From an uncultured Oscillospiraceae bacterium (lineage in GTDB: Bacteria > Bacillota > Clostridia > Oscillospirales > Oscillospiraceae), in the NCBI GenBank assembly GCA_947624385.1, contig CANQJZ010000019.1, positions 1-42,031 on the forward strand: 42,031 nucleotides of DNA, written 5' to 3'. This document shows positions 7,116 to 14,191 of this stretch, in pieces; positions within the stretch are counted from its first letter, which is position 1, and every line of letters starts with the position of its first letter. The notes beneath the pieces are model-generated. The model was not told the DNA's origin and made no database searches. It saw only the letters and a list, made by a program, of their open reading frames with translations. The position numbers and the translations under genes were made by a program.

Positions 7116-8450
7116 GTGAAAAAGAACGGTTTTTCCACTGGTTTTATGTATGTGCTGCTGGTGTTTCTGGCGGTGGGGCTGGGATTTTTGATCTTCTTCA
7201 ACTTCCGGGCCAACAAGCAGCAGCAGCAGGACATCGCGGCGGCCCTGGCCCAGGCGTCGGCCACGTCCACGCCCGAGCCCACCGGCGAGCCCATGGCCAC
7301 GCCGGTGCCCTTCCGGGACGCGGAGACGATCCAGCTTGCCTTTGCCGGAGATCTGGTGGGGCAGGCGGGCCTGACCACGGACGCCCTGCGGACCGGCGAC
7401 GACGGGATAGACACATACGACTTCACGGACGAGCTGGAGGGCGTGCGCGCCTCGGTGGAGGAAGCGGATCTGGCCGCCTGTACGCTGGTGAGCTCCCTGA
7501 CCAATAACGGCGGCTATGACGCCTACACCATGCCGGGGGCCGTGGCGGACGCGCTGAGAGGCGCGGGCTTCGACCTGGTAAACGCCGCCTCGGACCACAT
7601 TCTGGACCGGGGGCTGGACGGCCTGGTGGAGACGGTGAACCTGCTGCGCGGGGCGAAGCTGGGCGTGCTGGGCGCTTATGACAGTCCCAACCGCTCCCTG
7701 CTCATGGCCGACGTGCAGGGCGTCAAGGTGGGCTTTTTGAGCTACGCCTACAGCACCGCCACCAGCACCGGCGACAGCCAGCCTGTGTCCATCGCGGACA
7801 ACAGCTGGTGCCTGGACCTGCTGACCACGGACTATATGACGGGCATGGAGGACGTGGACTATACGAAGATCGACGCCGACATCGCCGCCATGCGGGAGGC
7901 TGGTGCAGACATCGTGGTGTGCTTTGCCTACTGGTGGAACAACACCCAGTACTATACCGAACCCCGGAGCAACCAGACCGAAGTGGCGGACCACCTGCTG
8001 AAAAGCGGCGTGGACATCCTGATCGGCGGCGGCGTGAAATCGCCCCAGCCTATCGAAGTGCGCACCGTGGCCCGGCCCGACGGCAACGCCAACTGCGTGG
8101 TGTGCTACAGCCTGTCCAACCTGATGAGCTGCTTCACGGATAACTACACCAATATCTCCGCCGTGGCCCAGATCGAGGTCAGCCGGGACACGGACGACGG
8201 CGAGGTGTGGATCAGCGGCGTGAAGGCCTGCCCGCTGTTCATGAGCAACGCCGCCGGCGGCGAGGCCGGGGGACGTTACCGGCTCCTGGACGCCCAGCAG
8301 GTCATGGACTATTACGACGCCGACGACATCCCCCAGGAGACCTATGACGCGGTGGTGAACGGCGTGGCGGACCTGAAAAAGCTGATGGGGCAGGAGTATT
8401 TCGAGACGGAGGGCGTCTCCATCGGATATCCCTATGAGGCGTCAGAATAA
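7116..8450 (+). CDS. Membrane-anchored CapA-like (PGA_cap fold) protein, probable pseudoenzyme
   Basis: GTG 7116 follows AAAAGAGG. The 444-aa product has one N-terminal membrane helix (about 10-29), a short linker (31-66) and an extracellular CapA-like domain. CapA relatives are calcineurin-fold metal enzymes of poly-gamma-glutamate capsule formation. Family landmarks are recognisable: GD at 78-79, NAASDH (156-161) where NNH is usual, YSLSN (331-335) for YSLGN. Key metal-site motifs are altered: the HWG region reads AYWW (271-274), and the GHHPH region reads GGGVKSP (304-310). Catalysis is therefore doubtful and a binding role possible. It ends tail-to-tail with ylbJ, overlapping by 9 bases, with no terminator visible between them. 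Confidence 0.8.
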   Translation: MKKNGFSTGFMYVLLVFLAVGLGFLIFFNFRANKQQQQDIAAALAQASATSTPEPTGEPMATPVPFRDAETIQLAFAGDLVGQAGLTTDALRTGDDGIDTYDFTDELEGVRASVEEADLAACTLVSSLTNNGGYDAYTMPGAVADALRGAGFDLVNAASDHILDRGLDGLVETVNLLRGAKLGVLGAYDSPNRSLLMADVQGVKVGFLSYAYSTATSTGDSQPVSIADNSWCLDLLTTDYMTGMEDVDYTKIDADIAAMREAGADIVVCFAYWWNNTQYYTEPRSNQTEVADHLLKSGVDILIGGGVKSPQPIEVRTVARPDGNANCVVCYSLSNLMSCFTDNYTNISAVAQIEVSRDTDDGEVWISGVKACPLFMSNAAGGEAGGRYRLLDAQQVMDYYDADDIPQETYDAVVNGVADLKKLMGQEYFETEGVSIGYPYEASE

Positions 8451-9359
8451 GAACAGCGCCCCCAAAAACGTATAGACAGCGGCGAACAGACCGCACAGCG
8501 CCCGGCCCGCAAGGTGCCGGGCGCAGCTTATGTCCGTGTCGGCCAGCACGCCCATGGTCTGGCAGTGGACGGAAACGCCGCCCCAGCCGATGATGAGCGC
8601 CGTGACCGCCAGGGACGCCGGCCCCGGGGCCTGACCCGCCATCGCGGCCACGCCGCTGCCCAGCTCCAGAAAGCCGCACACCAGCGCGTTCGCCAGAGGC
8701 GGCAGGGTCATGTACGGCTCCAATATCCCCAGCAACGCCCCGAACAGGACCACATAGCCGCATACGGTGACCGTGGAGCTGATGGCCTTCGCCACGGCGC
8801 TGGTCAACGTCTGACCGAAGGGCGGGACGGCTTTGCTCGGACCGGCGCTGGCCGGGGCCGATTTGGCATGTCTGTCCCGGAAGAGCACCCCCACGGTGAC
8901 GGCGGCCAGCGCGTGGGTGGCGTACAGCAGCAGTCCCGCTCGGACGCTTTGGAACACGCCCCCGGCCGCGCCGATGATGAAGGCGGGGCCGGAGTTGTTG
9001 CAGAAGGCAGCCAGCCGCTCCGCCGTCGGCTTATCCACCCGTCCGGAACGGTAAAGGTCCGCCGCCACCGACGCGCCCAGGGGATAGCCGCCGGACAGGC
9101 CCAGAAAGAACGCCTGCGCCCCGTCGGGGGAAACGCGGAAAAGCCGCTGCATCGCCCCGCCGAACAGCCCGCCCAGCAGGTCGGGCAGTCCCAGCGCGGA
9201 CAGTAAATTGGCCAGCGCGAAAAAGGGCAGCAGCGACGGCGCCAGCGTGGCCGCGCACACGGCGAGGCCCTCCCGGGCGCCCTGGGCCGCGGGGCCGGAG
9301 AAGAGCACCAGCAGGGTGAAAAGGGCCAGCACGGCCAGTACGGGAAGATGTTTTTTCAT
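8442..9359 (-). CDS. ylbJ: Sporulation integral membrane protein YlbJ-like
   Basis: The 305-aa product is a polytopic membrane protein with the nucleoside-recognition (gate) features of the YlbJ family: APSLLPFFALANLL, LGLSGGYPLGASVAADLYR and AFCNNSGPAFIIGA. YlbJ is needed for spore cortex formation in Bacillus. It is shorter than the Bacillus protein (about 400 aa) but close to many clostridial homologues. ATG 9359 starts a typical signal-anchor helix (MKKHLPVLAVLALFTLL). It is divergent from yqfC, 69 bases away, which is notable because both belong to sporulation. Confidence 0.85.
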   Translation of the reverse strand: MKKHLPVLAVLALFTLLVLFSGPAAQGAREGLAVCAATLAPSLLPFFALANLLSALGLPDLLGGLFGGAMQRLFRVSPDGAQAFFLGLSGGYPLGASVAADLYRSGRVDKPTAERLAAFCNNSGPAFIIGAAGGVFQSVRAGLLLYATHALAAVTVGVLFRDRHAKSAPASAGPSKAVPPFGQTLTSAVAKAISSTVTVCGYVVLFGALLGILEPYMTLPPLANALVCGFLELGSGVAAMAGQAPGPASLAVTALIIGWGGVSVHCQTMGVLADTDISCARHLAGRALCGLFAAVYTFLGALFLF

Positions 9360-9428
9360 GCTCAAAGCATATGTGGGCGCTGTCCTTTTTTGAACCGGGT
9401 CCGCATAAAATCTCCCGGGTGATGAAGC

Positions 9429-9701
9429 TTGACGGACAAAATGTCTCTGACACAGAGGATGATGACCCGGCTGGACCTGCCGGAGGAATCGGCGTCCAAT
9501 GCGCCACGGATCGTGATCTCCGGGGGCACGCGGGTGCTGGTGGAGGGCCACCGGGGGCTTTTGGAATATGCCGGGGACCGTATCGCGGCGGCGGGGCCGG
9601 GCTGCCGTATCCTGATAAAGGGCGAGGGGCTGGCCCTGGTGACCATGGACCGGCACGCGCTGGTGGTGTCGGGCCGGCTGTGGGCGGTGGAGCTGGAATG
9701 A
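9429..9701 (+). CDS. yqfC: Sporulation protein YqfC
   Basis: This 90-aa protein matches the YqfC family: TRLDLPEE near the start, APRIVISGGTRVLVEGHRGL in the middle and GCRILIKGEGLAL near the end. TTG 9429 follows a GGGTGATG that can serve as ribosome site; ATG 9441 (MSLTQRM) is the alternative and has a poorer upstream sequence. The TGA overlaps the yqfD ATG (ATGA), so the two are translationally coupled. In Bacillus the pair is under sporulation control and is made in the mother cell; that role is inferred here from homology. Confidence 0.85.
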   Translation: MTDKMSLTQRMMTRLDLPEESASNAPRIVISGGTRVLVEGHRGLLEYAGDRIAAAGPGCRILIKGEGLALVTMDRHALVVSGRLWAVELE

Positions 9702-10912
9702 GCTGGGCGCGGTACATCACAGGCTGGGTCACGGCGGAGATAACCGGCGCGGAGCCGGAGAGAATGCTGCGGGCCCTGGCGGAGCGGGGCATCACCTTCT
9801 GGGGGGCCACGCCGCCCAGAGACTATAAGCTCACGGTCCAGGTGCCCCAGAGCGCCGCCCGGCTCATCCGGCCCCTGGCGGCGGCCAACGGCTGCGAGGG
9901 GGTCATCCTGGCCCGTCACGGCCTGCCCGCGGCCTTTCACAAGGTCCGCCACCGGTATATGCTTTTGGCCTGCATCGGCATGATCGCGGCCCTTTTGTAC
10001 GTGGGCAGCGCCTTCGTCTGGGACATCGAGATATCCGGCAACGAGACGGTCCCGGAGGGCGTCATACGTCAGGCGCTGCAGGCCTGCGGCGTGGACATCG
10101 GGGCATACTGGCCCGGTTTTTCCCAGGACCAGATACGAAACAGCGTCCTTCTGCGGGTGCCAAAGCTTCGGTGGATGACCGTCACCATGCGGGGCAGTCA
10201 CGCCCAGGTCATCGTCCGGGAGCGGTGGGAGCACCTGCCGGTAGTTGACCGGTACACGCCCATCAAGATCGTGGCGGCCAGGGCGGGACTGGTGGAGAAT
10301 GTGCAGGCCCTGCACGGCACGGCGGAGACGGACGAGTATATGGCTGTGCTGCCGGGCCAGACCCTGATAGGCGGATATATGACCGGCCGGGACGGCGTGA
10401 TCGGTCCGGGCAGGGCCATCGGCACGGTCACGGCCCGGACCTGGTACGAGCTGACGGCCAAACGCCCCGTGGAGACCGCCGTCAAGACGCCCAGCGGGGA
10501 AAAGCACACCCGTTGGGCGCTGATTTTGGGAAAAAAGCGGATAAATTTTTACAAAGGCAGTAGTATTTGTCCCGCAGGATGTGATAAAATCATAGTGGCA
10601 TACACCCCCCGCAGCGAGGGGCTGTTCACCCTGCCGGTGACGCTGGAAAAGACGGTGTATACCGCCTATGAGACGAAGCCCGAGCCGTCCGATGGCCGGG
10701 AGGCGCTGGAATATCAGCTGATGGAGCGCCTGGAAGCGCTCATAGGCCGGGATGGCGAGGTCGTGTCCAGCGTGTTTTCCGCGTCGGAAAATGACGGCGC
10801 GCTGACCGTGACCCTCCGGGCGGAGTGCCGGGAGCAGATCGGCCGGGAAGCGCCGCTGACGGACGCGGACCTGGCGGAGATACAGGCAAAAATACCTAAG
10901 ACAGAGGAATAG
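9698..10912 (+). CDS. yqfD: Sporulation protein YqfD
   Basis: The 404-aa product has a soluble N-terminal part, one clear membrane helix at about 85-105 (YMLLACIGMIAALLYVGSAF) and then the family signature VWDIEISGNETV at the start of the outer domain. YqfD is a stage IV sporulation-type protein thought to act with YqfC at the forespore-engulfing membrane. ATG 9698 overlaps the yqfC stop. The gene ends 6 bases before phoH, so sporulation and housekeeping genes probably share a transcript. Confidence 0.9.
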   Translation: MSWARYITGWVTAEITGAEPERMLRALAERGITFWGATPPRDYKLTVQVPQSAARLIRPLAAANGCEGVILARHGLPAAFHKVRHRYMLLACIGMIAALLYVGSAFVWDIEISGNETVPEGVIRQALQACGVDIGAYWPGFSQDQIRNSVLLRVPKLRWMTVTMRGSHAQVIVRERWEHLPVVDRYTPIKIVAARAGLVENVQALHGTAETDEYMAVLPGQTLIGGYMTGRDGVIGPGRAIGTVTARTWYELTAKRPVETAVKTPSGEKHTRWALILGKKRINFYKGSSICPAGCDKIIVAYTPRSEGLFTLPVTLEKTVYTAYETKPEPSDGREALEYQLMERLEALIGRDGEVVSSVFSASENDGALTVTLRAECREQIGREAPLTDADLAEIQAKIPKTEE

Positions 10913-10918
10913 AGATAC

Positions 10919-11926
10919 ATGACAGAAAAGATCATGCAGATCGACCGGATGGAGAACGTGATCAGCGTGTTCGGCTCCTTCGACCAGAATCTGCGCATCA
11001 TCGAGACGGAACTGGGCGTTTCCATCACCAACCGGGACGAGAATTTGAAGATCGCCGGTGACGCGGAGAACGTCATGCGCGCCGAGAAAGCCATCGACGG
11101 GCTTTTGTCCCTGGCGGCCCGCGGCGAGGCCATCGACGCGCAGAACGTGCGCTATATCATCAAGATGGTCCTGGCCGGGCAGGAGGACAAGATTGGGGAC
11201 GTGGCCCGGGGCGTCATCTGCATCACCGCCAAGGGCCGGCCGGTCAAGCCCAAGACTATCGGCCAGAAGACTTATGTGGACGCCATAAAGAATAACACCG
11301 TCACATTGGGCATCGGCCCGGCCGGCACGGGCAAGACGTATCTGGCTGTGGCGTGCGCGGTGGCGGCGTTCCGGGAAAAGCGGGTCAACCGGATCGTGCT
11401 GACCCGCCCGGCGGTGGAGGCCGGGGAGCGGCTGGGCTTTCTGCCCGGCGATCTGCAGAGCAAGGTGGACCCCTACCTGCGGCCGCTGTACGACGCGCTG
11501 TTCGACATGCTGGGGGCGGAGACGTACAACAAGTATCTGGAGCGGGGCGATATCGAAGTGGCCCCTCTGGCCTATATGCGCGGCCGGACGCTGGACGACA
11601 GCTTCATCATCCTGGACGAGGCGCAGAACACCAGCCGGGAGCAGATGAAGATGTTCCTGACCCGCCTGGGCTTTGGCTCCACGGCGGTGATCACCGGCGA
11701 CGTGACCCAGATCGACCTGCCGGCGGACAAGGTGTCCGGCCTCAAGGAGGCCATGCGGGTGCTGGACGGCGTGGAGGACATCGCCATATGCCGCCTGACC
11801 GGTGCGGACGTGGTGCGGCACGTCATCGTGCAGCGCATCATCGAGGCATACGAAAAGCACGCCAGGGACGAACAGCCCGTGAAGACGTACAAGCCCAAAT
11901 ACAAAAACAACGGAGGCCGCCGCTGA
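10919..11926 (+). CDS. phoH: PhoH family ATPase / ribonuclease
   Basis: The 335-aa product has a small N-terminal KH-like region (about 10-65) and the PhoH P-loop domain: Walker A GPAGTGKT (133-140), LTRPAVEAGERLGFLPGD (161-178) and Walker B DEAQN (233-237). PhoH proteins bind and hydrolyse ATP and are linked to RNA metabolism; their neighbour ybeY encodes the rRNA endonuclease that often accompanies them. The stop TGA overlaps the ybeY ATG (TGATG). In Bacillus a pgpH-type gene sits between phoH and ybeY; it is absent here. Confidence 0.95.
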   Translation: MTEKIMQIDRMENVISVFGSFDQNLRIIETELGVSITNRDENLKIAGDAENVMRAEKAIDGLLSLAARGEAIDAQNVRYIIKMVLAGQEDKIGDVARGVICITAKGRPVKPKTIGQKTYVDAIKNNTVTLGIGPAGTGKTYLAVACAVAAFREKRVNRIVLTRPAVEAGERLGFLPGDLQSKVDPYLRPLYDALFDMLGAETYNKYLERGDIEVAPLAYMRGRTLDDSFIILDEAQNTSREQMKMFLTRLGFGSTAVITGDVTQIDLPADKVSGLKEAMRVLDGVEDIAICRLTGADVVRHVIVQRIIEAYEKHARDEQPVKTYKPKYKNNGGRR

Positions 11927-12399
11927 TGGAAAAGCTGCGTTTGTCCCTGCGCTGTGAAAACGGTGTGAGATCTACCCCGGAGCTGCGCAAGCGCATCAAA
12001 ACCGCCGCCCTGGCGGTCTTAAAGGCCGAGAACGCGGCCGGTCCCTGCGAGCTGTCCGTGCTTTTGACCGACGACGAGGGCATCCACGCCATCAATAAGC
12101 AATTTCGGGACGTGGACGAGCCCACGGACGTGCTGAGCTTCCCCATGGGGGATGAGGACCCGGAAACGGGCCGGGTCATGCTGGGGGACATGGTGCTGAA
12201 TTTGTCTCAGGCGGAAAAGCAGGGCGCCGCGTTTGGCCACGGGGCGGACCATGAGATCAGCTATCTCACGGTACACAGCGTGCTGCATCTGCTGGGCTAC
12301 GACCATGTGGACGAAGGGCCCATGAAACGCCAAATGCGTGCGCGGGAAAAGGCCATTATGGCCGAGCTGGAACCGGACACGGAAACGGAGGAAATATGA
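11926..12399 (+). CDS. ybeY: rRNA maturation endoribonuclease YbeY
   Basis: The 157-aa product has the YbeY zinc motif HSVLHLLGYDH with H117, H121 and H127, preceded by DVLSFPMGD and LGDMVLN, all diagnostic. YbeY takes part in 16S rRNA 3'-end maturation and ribosome quality control. ATG 11926 overlaps the phoH stop, and its own stop overlaps the era ATG (ATGA), so phoH-ybeY-era should be translated as a coupled set. Era also acts on 16S rRNA maturation, a functional match to this order. Confidence 0.96.
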   Translation: MEKLRLSLRCENGVRSTPELRKRIKTAALAVLKAENAAGPCELSVLLTDDEGIHAINKQFRDVDEPTDVLSFPMGDEDPETGRVMLGDMVLNLSQAEKQGAAFGHGADHEISYLTVHSVLHLLGYDHVDEGPMKRQMRAREKAIMAELEPDTETEEI

Positions 12400-13295
12400 T
12401 CGATAAAACTGCTATGGTCACCATATGCGGCCGGCCCAACGTGGGCAAATCCACGCTGACCAACGCCCTGGTGGGGGAGAAGATCGCCATCGTCTCTCCC
12501 AAGCCCCAGACCACCCGTACCCGTATCCTGGCCGTGACCAGCCGGGAGAACACCCAGTTCGTCTTTGCGGACACGCCGGGGTTTCACCGGGCCCGGACCA
12601 AGCTGGGCAATTACATGGACGACGTGGTCCGCCAGAGCGTGGCGGACGTGGACGCGGTGGTGCTGATGGCCGAGCCGGTGGCGACGGTGGGGGACATCGA
12701 GAAAAAGCTCATCGCCCGTATCAGGGAGACCGGCGTGCCCGCCGTGCTGGCCGTGAACAAATCCGATACGCTGGCAGACAAGACGGCGCTGCTGCCCGTG
12801 CTGGCGGCCTATGGCGCGGAATATGATTTTGCCGCCATCGTGCCCATCAGCGCCCAGACCGGCGACGGGGTGGAGGAGCTGTTGGACGAACTTTCCAAAT
12901 TCGCCCAGCCGGGGCCGGCGCTTTTCCCGGACGACGTGATATCGGACCAGCCGGAAAAGCAGATATGCGCCGAGATCGTGCGGGAGAAGCTGCTTTTGAA
13001 CCTGGACCAGGAGATACCCCACGGCACCGCCGTGGTGGTGACGAAATTTGCCGAGCGGGACGACGGCAGCGACATCATCGACCTGGACGTGACGATTTAT
13101 TGCGAAAAGCAGAGCCACAAGGGCATCATCATCGGCAAAAAAGGTGCCATGCTCAAGAAGATCGGCGCCGAGGCCCGCCGGGACATCGAGGATTTCATGG
13201 GCGCGAAGGTGTTTTTGCAGACCTGGGTCAAGGTGAAGGAGAACTGGCGGGATTCGGACGCGCTGCTGCGAAATTTTGGATTCACCGACCAGTGA
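12396..13295 (+). CDS. era: GTPase Era
   Basis: The 299-aa product has the full GTPase set: G1 GRPNVGKS (12-19), G3 DTPG (59-62), G4 NKSD (121-124), and a C-terminal KH domain (about 205-290) with IIIGKKGAMLKKIG. Era binds the 3' end of 16S rRNA and is essential for 30S assembly. The length is normal. It is the last of the phoH-ybeY-era overlap chain; yqzL and recO follow. Confidence 0.97.
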   Translation: MIDKTAMVTICGRPNVGKSTLTNALVGEKIAIVSPKPQTTRTRILAVTSRENTQFVFADTPGFHRARTKLGNYMDDVVRQSVADVDAVVLMAEPVATVGDIEKKLIARIRETGVPAVLAVNKSDTLADKTALLPVLAAYGAEYDFAAIVPISAQTGDGVEELLDELSKFAQPGPALFPDDVISDQPEKQICAEIVREKLLLNLDQEIPHGTAVVVTKFAERDDGSDIIDLDVTIYCEKQSHKGIIIGKKGAMLKKIGAEARRDIEDFMGAKVFLQTWVKVKENWRDSDALLRNFGFTDQ

Positions 13296-13342
13296 TGAAA
13301 TGGGATGCTCCGTGGCACAATAAGGCCATGGGGTGATTCCGA

Positions 13343-13432
13343 ATGAGACATGACCTTTTGTGGGAGTTGTTTGAGGATACGGGCGATCCCCTGTGCTGGC
13401 TCATGTACCGGCACAGCGGGTCGCAGGGGTGA
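13343..13432 (+). CDS. yqzL: YqzL family micro-protein, 29 aa
   Basis: A 29-residue ORF between era and recO, with ATG 13343 preceded by GGGGTGATT. The product contains LLWELFEDTGDPLCWLMYR, which fits the pattern of YqzL proteins (aromatic residue, LF, TG, then a hydrophobic YLLY-type end). In Bacillus yqzL occupies the same slot between era and recO, so position and sequence agree. The function is unknown. It is easily missed because of its length. Confidence 0.7.
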   Translation: MRHDLLWELFEDTGDPLCWLMYRHSGSQG

Positions 13433-13447
13433 GACGCGGTACATAAG

Positions 13448-14191
13448 ATGTATTTGACGACAAAGGGGCTGGTGCTGCGCCAGACGCGCTATAAAGAGGC
13501 CGACCGGATATTGACGCTTCTGACGGCGGACCAGGGCAAGCTCACGGTGAAGGCCCGGGGCGCGCTGCGCAAGGGCAGCCGCATGTCGGCGGCCAGCCAG
13601 GAGCTGTGCTACGGCGAGTTCACCCTTTTCGGCAACCGGGGCAGGTGGACGGCGGACGAGGGCGGCACCATCGAGCAGTTTCTGGGTCTGCGGGAGGACA
13701 TCGCCCAGCTTGCGCTGGGGGCCTATTTCGCCGAGCTTTTGGACACGGTCTGCCCGGAGGAACAGCCGGCGGGCCCGGCGCTGCAGCTGGCGCTGAACGC
13801 CCTGTACGCCCTGAGCCGGGGGGTCTACGGCCCGGAGCAGGTGAAGGCGGTGTTTGAGCTGCGGCTCATGTGCCTGGAAGGATTTCAGCCGGAGGTGGCC
13901 GCCTGCGGCGTGTGCGGCAGAGCCGAGCCGGACGGACCCATGTTCTCGCCCGGTTCCGGCATGGTCCACTGCGCCGGGTGCGCGCCGGGTGCTTTGGGCG
14001 CGTCCGTGGCCCTGGATGGGGAGGCTCTGGCCGCCATGCGCCACATCGTGTCCGCCCCGGCCAAAAAGGAGTTTTCCTTCGTCATACCGGACGATTCGCT
14101 GGAGCGGCTGGGCCGGGCCACGGAGCTTTTCGCCCGCTATCAGCTGGACAAGAGCTTTTATTCTCTCGATTACTGGAAGAGTGTGAAATGA
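13448..14191 (+). CDS. recO: DNA repair protein RecO
   Basis: The 247-aa product has an N-terminal OB fold (about 1-80; KGLVLRQTRYKEADRILTLL is typical) and a helical C-terminal half with a four-cysteine zinc site at C153, C156, C175 and C178. RecO helps RecA load onto SSB-coated single strands together with RecR. ATG 13448 lies 15 bases after yqzL. The TGA overlaps the mutS2 ATG. Confidence 0.95.
   Translation: MYLTTKGLVLRQTRYKEADRILTLLTADQGKLTVKARGALRKGSRMSAASQELCYGEFTLFGNRGRWTADEGGTIEQFLGLREDIAQLALGAYFAELLDTVCPEEQPAGPALQLALNALYALSRGVYGPEQVKAVFELRLMCLEGFQPEVAACGVCGRAEPDGPMFSPGSGMVHCAGCAPGALGASVALDGEALAAMRHIVSAPAKKEFSFVIPDDSLERLGRATELFARYQLDKSFYSLDYWKSVK

Noticed and set aside
9371-9697. 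In-frame upstream extension of yqfD
   Set aside because: The region is fully used by yqfC in another frame, and the ATGA overlap at 9698 gives a clear yqfD start; the extension is glycine/proline-rich.
13295-13336. 13-codon ORF starting in the era stop codon (TGATG)
   Set aside because: Too short and without any recognisable pattern; probably only the spacer before yqzL.
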